A stretch of DNA of 64,000 nucleotides from an uncultured Bacteroidales bacterium. Lineage in GTDB: Bacteria > Bacteroidota > Bacteroidia > Bacteroidales > Paludibacteraceae. The notes beneath the pieces were generated by a model. That model was not told the DNA's origin, made no database searches, and saw nothing but the letters and a program-made list of their open reading frames with translations. The DNA lies in the NCBI GenBank assembly GCA_902778935.1, contig CACYZT010000002.1:328693-392692 (forward strand), given 5' to 3'. This document shows positions 33,041-41,431 of this stretch, one piece after another (the first letter of the stretch is position 1; each line of letters opens with the position of its first letter). A program made the position numbers and the translations under genes.

Positions 33041-35971
33041 ATGAAAAAATTATTTACTTTTGCAGCTGCCTTATTGGCTTCGTTGACAATGATGGCGCAG
33101 AGCTACACTACGCTCTTCTCGACGGATTTCAGCGATGCAAGTTGGGCAGGACACGACACCATTTGTAAGGGTGCCACAGCGGAAGAAACCATCAATGGTA
33201 TTTTCTTCAGAAGCGCGAACAACTCAAAGTATTACACCATCGCTGATGGCGCTTTGACGTTCTGCGACAACAACTCCGGTAACGCTTATTTTATGGCTAT
33301 TCCTGTTCAAAACGTAAACGACTCTGTTATCGTTACCATCGGAACTGTTGACAACAGTCAACGCGTTAACTATTTGTTCCGCGAGACGAATGTTATCAGC
33401 ACCAGTAGTGTCAGTATGACTTCTACCGCTGCCAGCATCAACACCAACAAATCGATTACTATCAAGTATGCAATGAAGACGGATAGTACCGTAGCATTGG
33501 TAATGTTGGGTCGTCAAGGTTCCGGACAAAAGACGGTTATCAAATCCATCACTGTATCCACACTGAGCGGCGGTGAACCTCCGGTTCCTTCTACCGATTC
33601 CGTTGCTGCTGCAACTATTTCCGGTGCAGACTCATGCTACGTAGGCAAATCTGTTACGCTGACTTGTACCGCAGAGCACGCTACCACGTATCAATGGTAC
33701 AACACCGATGGTATTATTGAAGGTGCAACGGCAAAAACATACGTATTTACTCCGGCAGCAGAAGGCATTTACGGTTTCTACTGCATGGCTTCCAACCAAT
33801 ACAACACGAACCCTGTTCGTTCGAACTCTCTTATCGTTACTGCAACCATCAAACCTGCTGCTGTTCCATGTGCAAATATTATTCCTGCTTCTTCCGGAAC
33901 AGTTCCTACAGAAGTAGGTGCCGAAATAGATTTGGATTTAATGTCCGATGGTGGTAAGTTGATTGTTGCAGGTATGAAAACCCCGGGTGAGAGTTTTGTT
34001 TACAGCCAATATGGTCTTGGTTTCATGAAAGGTGGTGCTGATTCCATCCGCGTTGAATTCAACAATTATATTGCCGAAGGTTCCGTTATCAAACTTGTGA
34101 TAGTTTCCAATGGAACCGGCGATCGCGGTCTTAAACTTCAGACACTTGCCAAAAGCGTGCTTTTGAATGCCTCCTGGAATGCTGCTGCAGCTGCCGAAGT
34201 AAAAGAATTCGAGTACGAAGTTCCGGCTGGTAGCGCACTTATCGGCACAAATAAGATCCTGCTCCAACGCAACAACTCCGTATATCTGCAGAGCGTTTCT
34301 ATGGCAGACTGCGGCGATCCTGTTCCGGGAACTGGAACTGACTACACTCCGATTCTGAATGTAAACAAGTCTTCTGTTGATTTGGATGTAACTGCTGCTG
34401 TTGCAGAACCGACGGCTTCGGTAGTTTACACCGGTAAGCATCTTGTTCCTGGCGAGTATGCACTGACCGTTCCTGATTTGGCAGGTCTGACCGTTAATCC
34501 GGTTGCAGTAACTGTTGGCGCTGATAGTCTTCTTAACGCAACTATTAATCTTTCTTTCACCAGTGATGTTGAAATAGCTGCAGCTAGTTCCTCTATTAGC
34601 CTTACGATTGGCGACCTTACCAAGAGCGTAACTATCAACTATTCGGCAACATTGGCGAAAGCGTATATGAGTTCTCTGAATATTGAGCAATTTGTTCTTG
34701 ATAATGGCAAATCGGGTGACATCGCTTCCGCTCTGACCGCTGCACATATCGATTTCGCGAACATCAACGACCTCGATTCGCTCAATGACCTTGAGAACAA
34801 GGCCAACCGCAACTACGCTTATCTTGGTTTGAAATTGAAGACCAGCGGTGCTTTCATTGCAGGTTGGATACACACAGGCGATACAATTAATGTGAAATTC
34901 GGTGCTGTTGGTGGCGACATCAAAGTGCGCATCAATGGTGCAGAGCAGACCTTTGCAAAGGCTGACTTAGAAAACAATGTACTCGGCCGTCGTGCAGCTA
35001 CTGAAGAGTACCTCGAGCTTATCACTACTTCAGGAAGCACCGTTGTTCTCAAGCAAATTATAATCAACGAGAATACCGCAGAAGTAGAACTCCCTGCTCC
35101 GAGCGCATATCTTATTACCTGTGCAGAGGCAGAACACGGTTCTGTAACAGTAAATTGGGAGGACAAGAAATATCGTACTCCGGTTGGCGCAACCGTTACC
35201 GTTACTCCGACTCCGGCAGAGGGATACCATGTAGCTTCCGTAACTGCCGGTGATGCTGTTCTTGTTCCGGTAGAGGGTGTTTATTCCTTCGTAATGATTG
35301 CTCAAGATATCACCGTTAGCGCTACTTTCGCAGCGGACGAGCCTGTCGTACCGACGCTCTATGCTGTTACGTGTGATGGTGATACCGAGAACGGAGCTGT
35401 GGGCATTGAAGGTGGTTTGTTGAACTTCGAGGCAGGCGTTGAGATTACCCTCACAAATATACCTGAAGAAGGTTACGAACTCGATGAGTACATCGTTTAC
35501 AAGACCGGCGAACCGACTACGCTTGTTACCGTAACAGATGGCAAGTTCATCATGCCGGCTTATGACGTAACCGTTTCTGCTACATTCAAACTCATCCCTG
35601 TTGTCGAGATGTTCACCGTTACTCTCGGCACATACGAGCACGGAAACGTAGCATTCATCGAGCCGAACGAGGGCAACAAGTACGAGGCTGGCGCAGAAGT
35701 ACGTCTGAGCGTTACTCCGGCTGAGGGTTACGAACTCGAGGCTATCAGTCTGGAAGGCATCGACTTGGCTATCCCGGTTGTTGACGGCGTTGCTTCGTTC
35801 AACATGCCGGCTCAGAATGTAACCGTACTGGCTACCTTCATACTGTCAAGCGGCCAAGGCTTCGACAATATCGACGCTTCCATGAAGGCTACCAAGCGCA
35901 TCATCAACGGCAAGCTGTTCATCGAGAAGAACGGCAAGCTCTACGATGCACAGGGCGCAATGGTTAAGTAA
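33041..35971 (+). CDS. Secreted surface protein with Ig-like and divergent InlB repeats
   Basis: 976 residues with a Sec signal (FAAALLASLTMMAQ, cleavage near residue 19). Order: an N-terminal jelly-roll-like domain (20-180); an Ig-like domain (about 190-270, CYVGKSVTLTCTAEHATTYQWYN); further beta domains; a region starting YMSSLNIEQFVLDNG (about 545-690); then three divergent InlB-type repeats (about 700-940), each with EHG/ENG...PAEGY...VSATF features. It ends with KRIINGKLFIEKNGKLYDAQGAMVK, the shared export signature. No catalytic domain is recognised. Its Ig-like and SLNIEQ regions match the 912-residue protein at 37804, so the two are paralogues. Confidence 0.85.
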   Translation: MKKLFTFAAALLASLTMMAQSYTTLFSTDFSDASWAGHDTICKGATAEETINGIFFRSANNSKYYTIADGALTFCDNNSGNAYFMAIPVQNVNDSVIVTIGTVDNSQRVNYLFRETNVISTSSVSMTSTAASINTNKSITIKYAMKTDSTVALVMLGRQGSGQKTVIKSITVSTLSGGEPPVPSTDSVAAATISGADSCYVGKSVTLTCTAEHATTYQWYNTDGIIEGATAKTYVFTPAAEGIYGFYCMASNQYNTNPVRSNSLIVTATIKPAAVPCANIIPASSGTVPTEVGAEIDLDLMSDGGKLIVAGMKTPGESFVYSQYGLGFMKGGADSIRVEFNNYIAEGSVIKLVIVSNGTGDRGLKLQTLAKSVLLNASWNAAAAAEVKEFEYEVPAGSALIGTNKILLQRNNSVYLQSVSMADCGDPVPGTGTDYTPILNVNKSSVDLDVTAAVAEPTASVVYTGKHLVPGEYALTVPDLAGLTVNPVAVTVGADSLLNATINLSFTSDVEIAAASSSISLTIGDLTKSVTINYSATLAKAYMSSLNIEQFVLDNGKSGDIASALTAAHIDFANINDLDSLNDLENKANRNYAYLGLKLKTSGAFIAGWIHTGDTINVKFGAVGGDIKVRINGAEQTFAKADLENNVLGRRAATEEYLELITTSGSTVVLKQIIINENTAEVELPAPSAYLITCAEAEHGSVTVNWEDKKYRTPVGATVTVTPTPAEGYHVASVTAGDAVLVPVEGVYSFVMIAQDITVSATFAADEPVVPTLYAVTCDGDTENGAVGIEGGLLNFEAGVEITLTNIPEEGYELDEYIVYKTGEPTTLVTVTDGKFIMPAYDVTVSATFKLIPVVEMFTVTLGTYEHGNVAFIEPNEGNKYEAGAEVRLSVTPAEGYELEAISLEGIDLAIPVVDGVASFNMPAQNVTVLATFILSSGQGFDNIDASMKATKRIINGKLFIEKNGKLYDAQGAMVK

Positions 35972-35982
35972 CAAGACCTCTC

Positions 35983-36054
35983 TCGACTCATTCTCGGCTC
36001 ATTCTCGGCTCATTCTCGAGTCAATACCGAGTCAATACCGAGTCAATACCGAGA
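35983..36054 (+). repeat. Word-like repeat tract after the surface protein gene
   Basis: Three copies of CTCATTCTCGG and three or more of GTCAATACCGA stand in tandem, joined by the hybrid CTCGAGTCAA. The two words are near reverse complements in part (CTCGG/CCGAG). Confidence 0.9.
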
Positions 36055-36063
36055 GATAAATTT

Positions 36064-36097
36064 CAACAGCTCGCCTCCGCGGGCTGTTGATTTTTTG
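36064..36097 (+). terminator. Intrinsic terminator of the 976-residue surface protein gene
   Basis: CAACAGC pairs with GCTGTTG around a G/C-rich loop, followed by ATTTTTTG. Confidence 0.85.
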
Positions 36098-36126
36098 TAC
36101 AAAATGCATTTTTTCTCCTTATTTAT

Positions 36127-36157
36127 TTGCGTATGTGCGCGAAAAGTAGTATCTTCG
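36127..36157 (+). promoter_or_regulatory. Degenerate copy of the surface-protein promoter
   Basis: TTG at 36127-36129, 20 bp, then TATCTTCG: one base off TANNTTTG. The preceding block is nearly identical to that at 32921-32957, so this is a duplicated promoter that has decayed or drives an unseen short RNA. Confidence 0.6.
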
Positions 36158-36276
36158 ACCTTCTTCCCCAAAGGGGGCCCCTTCGAAGCTATGTTCGCAC
36201 TTTCGTGCAAACAACAATCTTTTTAGCACAAAACTACGCTTGTGCAAGCACAGACGATATTTTTTTGCTAAAAACC

Positions 36277-36307
36277 TTGTACATTTGAAAATTTTGTTGT
36301 ATCTTTG
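36277..36307 (+). promoter_or_regulatory. Promoter of the RelE/ParE-type toxin-antitoxin pair
   Basis: TTG at 36277-36279, 20 bp, TATCTTTG at 36300-36307. Confidence 0.85.
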
Positions 36308-36334
36308 CACCGAAATTCGAAAAAGGAGGTAATT

Positions 36335-36586
36335 ATGTGCATTTTGGAAAGAAATACAAGAAGTATTACTGTTAGAATGTCACCCAAACGCTGGGAGAGA
36401 CTAATGGTATTAGAACGCCAGGCTAAAGAATTAGAAAAGATTGCACGCGCAGCAGCTATGCCAGCCGTGCAAATAGATCCGGATTTTAAGAGTAAACCAA
36501 CATACACTGTTGACGAATTTATAGATACATTAGCCAAAGACCTTGGCCAACATTATGGTGTAGACGATATTCGTAATGTAAGATGA
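36335..36586 (+). CDS. Putative antitoxin of a RelE/ParE-type pair
   Basis: 83 residues. The ATG at 36335 follows a strong Shine-Dalgarno sequence (AAAGGAGGT), unusual for this phylum, and supports this start over an upstream one. The N-terminal part (RSITVRMSPKRWERLMVLERQAKEL) suggests a short DNA-binding or dimerisation unit leading into a helix. The C-terminal half (KPTYTVDEFIDTLAKDLGQHYG) may wrap the toxin. The family was not recognised; the call rests on size and on the four-base overlap with the toxin gene. Confidence 0.7.
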   Translation: MCILERNTRSITVRMSPKRWERLMVLERQAKELEKIARAAAMPAVQIDPDFKSKPTYTVDEFIDTLAKDLGQHYGVDDIRNVR

Positions 36587-36885
36587 AAACGTACGACATT
36601 CGGTTTACGGAACAAGGTATGCAGGATGAAAAGATACTTTTCTATCACATATGCGAAAAAGTGCATGCCCCTTTGACAGCCCAAAGATATATATCCGGCC
36701 TAAGAAAAGCCATTCTCCAGTTGGAATACTCCGCAGGAGTTCATCCCATAGACGAAGATTTGTCCAAAGTGTTGGGATTAAAAGTTTACCGTATTTATTA
36801 TAAACAAGTGGCTATTATCTACACCATAGAAGAAAATTTAGTATATATACATCACATTATTCCTCAAAAGATGGTGATTTTCTAA
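36583..36885 (+). CDS. RelE/ParE-family toxin
   Basis: 100 residues. The pattern YDIRFTEQGMQDEKILFYHI, a central helix pair (TAQRYISGLRKAILQLE), then LKVYRIYYKQVAIIYTIEENLVYIHHII is the RelE/ParE fold: a C-terminal sheet with basic/aromatic residues. RelE-type members cleave mRNA on the ribosome and ParE-type members inhibit gyrase; which applies here is unclear. The ATG overlaps the antitoxin stop (ATGA). Confidence 0.85.
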   Translation: MKTYDIRFTEQGMQDEKILFYHICEKVHAPLTAQRYISGLRKAILQLEYSAGVHPIDEDLSKVLGLKVYRIYYKQVAIIYTIEENLVYIHHIIPQKMVIF

Positions 36886-36979
36886 ATCTTTCTCTCCTAA
36901 CATCCTCCTGCCAAGATTGTAGAAAAATAGCGACAAATTAACGAAAAAGGGTAAAAAATCAACTTTTTACCTTTTTTTC

Positions 36980-37010
36980 TTGCATATATGCAAAATTAGT
37001 TGTACCTTTG
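36980..37010 (+). promoter_or_regulatory. Promoter of the MntA-HepT pair
   Basis: TTG at 36980-36982, 20 bp, TACCTTTG at 37003-37010. The -33 element lies in the palindrome TGCATATATGCA. Confidence 0.85.
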
Positions 37011-37039
37011 CACAGATTTTGCAAAACAGACATAGCAAA

Positions 37040-37342
37040 ATGAGTACTGAAATCACCAATATGATACCAAAGATGAAGCGCTTTTTCGCCACTCAACCGG
37101 TTAAGAGAGCTTATTTATTTGGGTCCTTTTCGCGCGGAGAAGAAATGCCGGATAGCGATGTGGACATATTGGTTGATTTGGATAAAACCAAGCCTGTAGG
37201 TTTGTTCCAATATGTGAATATGAAGCTTGATTTGCAAGACCTGCTGAACCGAGAGGTGGACTTGGTAGAGAACGGAGAATTGCTGCCTTTCGCACAAGAA
37301 TCCGCCGACAGAGACAAACTGCTGATTTATGAGAGAGCATAA
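37040..37342 (+). CDS. mntA: MntA-like minimal nucleotidyltransferase (antitoxin)
   Basis: 100 residues from the ATG at 37040; the frame upstream overlaps the promoter. The catalytic motif GS-X10-DxD is complete: Gly28-Ser29 (FGSFSRGEEMPDSDVD), Asp40 and Asp42. In characterised MntA-HepT modules this enzyme adenylylates the partner HEPN toxin on a tyrosine and so silences it. It overlaps the toxin gene by 14 bases. Confidence 0.88.
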   Translation: MSTEITNMIPKMKRFFATQPVKRAYLFGSFSRGEEMPDSDVDILVDLDKTKPVGLFQYVNMKLDLQDLLNREVDLVENGELLPFAQESADRDKLLIYERA

Positions 37343-37679
37343 GCGCGACAAGGAACGGCTGGAGCACATCTTGGATGCGATAAAAGTCATCGAGAACGGG
37401 CTTGCAACATACTCCAAGGAGGAACTGTTAGATACTCCGTTGTTCTACTATGGATTAGTCAAGCAGGTAGAAATCATTGGAGAGGCAGCAAACTTGTTAA
37501 CAATAGAGTTCCGCGAATCGCACAGCGAAGTTGACTGGCGTCCTATTGTAAACATGCGCAATGTACTGGTACATGACTACATTCATATCAGCAAGGACAT
37601 TTTGTGGGTAACCTTAACGCAGGACATTCCTGAGTTAAAGAAGCACATTGAGCGGTATTATGACAAAATGAATTCTTGA
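37329..37679 (+). CDS. hepT: HepT-like HEPN ribonuclease toxin
   Basis: 116 residues, all-helical, DUF86/HepT family. The motif RX4HXY is complete in RNVLVHDY (Arg77, His82, Tyr84). Arg/His form the RNase site, and the Tyr is the residue modified by MntA in known systems. The block LVKQVEIIGEAANLLTIEFRE is typical. It sits in tandem with mntA under one promoter. Confidence 0.9.
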   Translation: MREHKRDKERLEHILDAIKVIENGLATYSKEELLDTPLFYYGLVKQVEIIGEAANLLTIEFRESHSEVDWRPIVNMRNVLVHDYIHISKDILWVTLTQDIPELKKHIERYYDKMNS

Positions 37680-37708
37680 CTATCAGGACATTTGCCACAG
37701 CAATAAGC

Positions 37709-37728
37709 ATTCCGAAGCGTCGGAATGA
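37709..37728 (+). terminator. Hairpin after hepT
   Basis: CATTCCGA-AGCG-TCGGAATG is a perfect 8-bp stem with a 4-base loop. There is no immediate T run, so termination is only probable. Confidence 0.5.
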
Positions 37729-37803
37729 CACTATAGAAAAACAACTTTTTACAACTTTTTATTAATAAACTTTTTTATTTAACTTATTAAAATTTATTGT
37801 ATT

Positions 37804-40542
37804 ATGCGAAAACTTTTTACATTAACTTTGGCCTTATTGGCCTCCTTTAGCCTGTGGGCAGCGTTGCCGACATTACCAACGAGCACACTTACAATTCCTA
37901 ATTTCCCAGCATCAGGATGGAAGGGGATAATGCTTCCTAGTGTTATCGACACGACTGACAATTGGTACATTGTTAGTCCATATGAGATTTATCAAAGTGC
38001 CTTTTCGTGGTCTAACACCGCTGGAGGAGGATCTTCAGATGGAACTTGGGCTGCTACTGGGATTTTCCCTGCAAACACCAGGTATACAACAACAGATTCG
38101 AAAGGAAAGTTTAAATTTGCCACATTAAAAGAGTTTGATAGCAAAAAGCATTATTATGGCTATCGAGTAACTAATTGCGAAGCTGTTGCTTTAATTGGTG
38201 CTTCTGGCTCCAATAAAAAGCGCACCATTTATCTTGCGGCTTACGAGATAACTAATAGTACATTACCAGACTCTGCTAATGCAACAAAAACAGCTTCTTT
38301 TGAATCTTCTAACTTAACTCAAATTATGATTGAAGATTTGGATGCGACAAAAGAGTATTATATTTACGTTACTCAAAAGGGTACTGGTTCTGGAGGTTCA
38401 AGCGAAGGCAATAGTAACTTCTATTCAATTGCATTTAAGTCCGCACCTTCATGCGAAGATTCAGAATCCACAATTAAAGGAGATACCACTCTATATGTAA
38501 ACAATGGTTACAACATTGGCTTTAATTCGATTAACACGAATGGCTGCACTATTGATGTAAAGAAAAACGGTGCAGCTGCAGTTGATGATGTTGATTATTC
38601 AAAAACAAATATCAACAACTATACTTTCCTAAAAGCAGGTGAATTTGTTATCACAATTAGTCAAGCAAAAGATGCTAACAATCACTGTGCCGTTGAAGAA
38701 AGCGTTACTGTAACTGTTTTAGATGCTACTCCTGTTGCTGCTGTAACTGTAGCAGGTGAAACAAACGCATATGTAGGCGCAGAACTTACTTACACTGCAA
38801 CTGCCGCAAATGCAACTGCTTATGAATGGTATTTGGATGATGTAAAGCAAGGAAGCGACTCTGCTAAATTTATTTACACCGCTGTTAAGGGAAGCCACAC
38901 TATCGTCTGCAAAGCGCGTAACGAGTTCAATGTTGATCCATACCCCGAATGGATTGCTTCTGTAGCGAAAGAAGTTACCATTACTAACCCGAGTGGCACA
39001 CTGATTACGTATACTCTTACAGGAGGTACTGTAAATAACGCAAATATACCCGTTGGAGCAAATAATATTGTAGGTGGTACAGCAAATGCTCAAACAGAAG
39101 CTGCTCAAAAAGGTCCAGAGGGCGACAAAGGCTACAAACTTGGAAGTGCTGGCCATTTTATCCAACTAACATTAGCAAGCGGTTCTTTCCTTGCTGGAGA
39201 CACCGTATGTGTATACGCAGTACCAGAAGATAAAGATGTATTATCCACACTGACAATATCAAGTGATAAAGATAAAACTGACGTTATTGGCTCTGCAACT
39301 GGTTTAACAAATGAGACCTCCAAACCAGCCAAGATTGTACTTACAAAAGGTGCAACTGATGTGTATTTATCTCGTCCTACTAAAGGAGACCAAAACCCTG
39401 TAGTAAAATATATGTCGGTTATCCGTCCGAAAGAGATTAAATCAGTAACTGAGAATTTGTCAAATGTTAAGATTGACGGAGAGGCTATTTCATCTGATAA
39501 CTTGACAACATTGTTGGCCGATGAGAGCCTTGATATCGCAGAAAGTTATCTTAATGCTCCGGAAGTAAAGTTCTACAAAAACATCCGAACTACCTATGAA
39601 GATGACACCTACTCTGATAAGCTTGACTCTATCGTTGTAACTTCTACAACAGAAGCCGGAAAATGGCAGGCACAAGCGACCATCAACGAAGTAGAATATA
39701 CTATCACAATGGCTAAGACTCCGTCGTATTCTGTAACCTACAAACTCGGTTCTAGGACTCTTGGCTCGGAATTGGTCATCGCAAATGGCAATCCTGCCGA
39801 TTATGAGGATTATCAAACTATAGATAATAATGGTTTGTCCACATTCGTGAACTGGTATAGTAGATCTGACTTGTCTGGCGATGCTGTAACCATGGCAAGT
39901 GCTACTATAACTAAAGACACAACGTTTTATGCAAAATTCAACATCAAATATGCTTCTTCTATCAACATGGAGCAGTGGATTTTGGATAACGGTGCAGGCA
40001 AAGGTTCAAGCACGAAAACCGATGCATTGATTGCCGAGATGAATAGCCGCAATTATTCAACCAATATTGCATGGTCGAATGACTCTAAAGAAGAAATAGA
40101 ACTTGACTCTCTTGATGATGGCAAAACTAGCCGAAACGAGCCTTACCTTGGACTCAAGGTTAAAAAGTCGGGTAAGTTAATTAACTTCCGCTTGAAAGAA
40201 GGTGAGTATGTTAAGGTAAAATTCGGTCAAGTAAATACAACCCCGAAAGTTGCAATTAACGGAGGTGACTATACGGCTATGACTATTACTGACGATGTAT
40301 ATACCTACAACGCCACTGGCGAAGATTTGGTAAGCATCTATATCGATGTTGCTAAACAAGCGGTAGTTTACAAACAAATCATGATTAATGAGGAGATTCA
40401 GGATGTAACACTTCCTGACACTCCTACCGCTATCGACAACACCGCTGATGAAATCAAGGCTGTGAAGTTCATTGAGAACGGACAGTTGTTCATCCGCCGT
40501 GGTGAGAAGGTTTATACCATCACCGGCGAAGAGGTTAAGTAA
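37804..40542 (+). CDS. Secreted surface protein, paralogue of the 976-residue protein
   Basis: 912 residues with a Sec signal (LTLALLASFSLWA, cleavage near residue 19). An N-terminal domain of about 200 residues is followed by beta domains and an Ig-like unit (about 305-395, AYVGAELTYTATAANATAYEWY) that matches the 976-residue protein. An InlB-like unit has KDTTFYAKF. The region SSINMEQWILDNG...LGLKVKKSG aligns with SSLNIEQFVLDNG...LGLKLKTSG in the paralogue. It ends in KFIENGQLFIRRGEKVYTITGEEVK, the shared export signature. Codons are richer in A/T than in its paralogue. No -33/-7 promoter was found upstream; a very A/T-rich leader precedes the start. Confidence 0.83.
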   Translation: MRKLFTLTLALLASFSLWAALPTLPTSTLTIPNFPASGWKGIMLPSVIDTTDNWYIVSPYEIYQSAFSWSNTAGGGSSDGTWAATGIFPANTRYTTTDSKGKFKFATLKEFDSKKHYYGYRVTNCEAVALIGASGSNKKRTIYLAAYEITNSTLPDSANATKTASFESSNLTQIMIEDLDATKEYYIYVTQKGTGSGGSSEGNSNFYSIAFKSAPSCEDSESTIKGDTTLYVNNGYNIGFNSINTNGCTIDVKKNGAAAVDDVDYSKTNINNYTFLKAGEFVITISQAKDANNHCAVEESVTVTVLDATPVAAVTVAGETNAYVGAELTYTATAANATAYEWYLDDVKQGSDSAKFIYTAVKGSHTIVCKARNEFNVDPYPEWIASVAKEVTITNPSGTLITYTLTGGTVNNANIPVGANNIVGGTANAQTEAAQKGPEGDKGYKLGSAGHFIQLTLASGSFLAGDTVCVYAVPEDKDVLSTLTISSDKDKTDVIGSATGLTNETSKPAKIVLTKGATDVYLSRPTKGDQNPVVKYMSVIRPKEIKSVTENLSNVKIDGEAISSDNLTTLLADESLDIAESYLNAPEVKFYKNIRTTYEDDTYSDKLDSIVVTSTTEAGKWQAQATINEVEYTITMAKTPSYSVTYKLGSRTLGSELVIANGNPADYEDYQTIDNNGLSTFVNWYSRSDLSGDAVTMASATITKDTTFYAKFNIKYASSINMEQWILDNGAGKGSSTKTDALIAEMNSRNYSTNIAWSNDSKEEIELDSLDDGKTSRNEPYLGLKVKKSGKLINFRLKEGEYVKVKFGQVNTTPKVAINGGDYTAMTITDDVYTYNATGEDLVSIYIDVAKQAVVYKQIMINEEIQDVTLPDTPTAIDNTADEIKAVKFIENGQLFIRRGEKVYTITGEEVK

Positions 40543-40589
40543 TCGTGCCGCAAGGTAAGAAATAACAAAACTTTTTACTTTAACTTCAA

Positions 40590-40618
40590 CCAAGGGCAGC
40601 TCAAAAGGCTGCCTTTGG
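40590..40618 (+). terminator. Hairpin after the 912-residue surface protein gene
   Basis: CCAAGGGCAGC pairs with GCTGCCTTTGG (one mismatch region) around TCAAAAG. No clear T run follows. Confidence 0.6.
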
Positions 40619-40796
40619 TGCGTTATGCCCCGCACTGATGATATATATGTAAATAAAACAAAATAAACACTGCTGAATTATTTTAGTACTGCGTACAACG
40701 AGGCTTATTTAGCTAATATGTTCTCACAAGTAAACTTGCAGCCCATAATATCCAAACAACCCTCATCTCTAACGAGATTAAAATAATTCATCAGCC

Positions 40797-41058
40797 ATAA
40801 ACCAAGATAAAATTATATATAGCGCTTAGCGCTGACCGCTTACGCTGTAGGACCACTACGTTGTAAGACCGGCTACGCCTGTAGGATATGAGAGAGAAAA
40901 TTTTTATTTATGTTTATTGCCGACAGTGGTTGTTATCTCGTAGAGATGTAGGTTAGGATGATTGAGCGGCTTGGAAGCTCGCTTACGAAGACGGACAAGC
41001 ATACGAAGATACACAGCCCAAAGGGCAACAACCAATGGAGGGGTTTATCTTGGTTTAT
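40797..41058. mobile_element. Candidate MITE-like element
   Basis: ATAAACCAAGATAAA (40797-40811) and its perfect reverse complement TTTATCTTGGTTTAT (41044-41058) bound 262 bp without a gene. No target-site duplication is evident, so mobility is inference. Confidence 0.4.
40838..40893 (-). repeat. YTACA-stem-GGTC repeat cluster between genes
   Basis: Minus-strand units: CCTACAGGC-gta-GCCGGTC, TTACAAC-gta-GTGGTC, CTACAGC-gtaa-GCGGTC. They have the same frame as the clusters at 18105 and 18966, with different stems. Confidence 0.85.
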
Positions 41059-41121
41059 TTACTTTCTATAGTGCGTTTGGGGTGCAAAATAAAGAAAAAT
41101 TGCATTTTTTTGCAAAAATAT

Positions 41122-41152
41122 TTGGTTTGTAACTAAAAAATAGTTACCTTTG
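41122..41152 (+). promoter_or_regulatory. Promoter of hicAB
   Basis: TTG at 41122-41124, 20 bp, TACCTTTG at 41145-41152. An inverted pair GTAACTA/TAGTTAC within the spacer could be an operator for the antitoxin. Confidence 0.8.
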
Positions 41153-41167
41153 CACAAAATTTGTTAT

Positions 41168-41425
41168 ATGAGTTCAAAAGACAAACTAATTACACGCTTT
41201 TTAGCCCTGCCGTCTGACTTTACTTTCGACGAGCTGGAGCGCTTGCTTAATTTGCTTGGCTACACCAAATCGAACAAAGGAAAAACATCCGGTTCGCGAG
41301 TGGTGTTCAAAGATAAAAACGGGCATCCAATAATGCTTCACAAGCCTCATCCGGGAAATATTGTAAAACATTATGCGTTGCGACAAGTATTAGAAGAATT
41401 ACAATCAAAAGGATATATAAAATAA
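41168..41425 (+). CDS. hicA: HicA-family toxin
   Basis: 85 residues from the ATG at 41168; an upstream in-frame start at 41150 overlaps the promoter. A dsRNA-binding-like fold: DFTFDELERLLNLLGYTKSNKGKTSGSRVVFKD, then MLHKPHPGNIVKHYALRQVLEEL. HicA toxins cleave mRNA. The His normally placed in the GSH motif is replaced by GSR here, while the HKPHP motif is kept. Six bases separate it from hicB. Confidence 0.85.
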   Translation: MSSKDKLITRFLALPSDFTFDELERLLNLLGYTKSNKGKTSGSRVVFKDKNGHPIMLHKPHPGNIVKHYALRQVLEELQSKGYIK

Positions 41426-41431
41426 ACGACT

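Larger units (their letters stand above)
35972..36334. other. Intergenic region with repeats, terminator and degenerate promoter
   Basis: In order: word-like tract, terminator (36064-36097), promoter-like block with decayed -7 (36127-36157), C/G-rich stem (CCCC-AAA-GGGG), two small hairpins (GCACTTTCGTGC; GCACAA...TTGTGC) inside an outer TTTTTAGC/GCTAAAAA pair, and the promoter of the toxin-antitoxin pair. No gene is seen. Confidence 0.75.
40543..41167. other. Long intergenic region with an inverted-repeat element
   Basis: It holds a terminator-like hairpin (40590-40618), a possible MITE-like element bounded by perfect 15-bp inverted repeats (40797-41058), a cluster of YTACA-stem-GGTC units on the minus strand (40838-40893), two ATCTC/GAGAT mini-hairpins outside and inside the element, and the hicA promoter. 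No protein gene is seen. Confidence 0.7.

Noticed and set aside
35983-36054. Possible CRISPR array
   Set aside because: The words are 11 bp, adjacent without spacers, and no cas gene is present.
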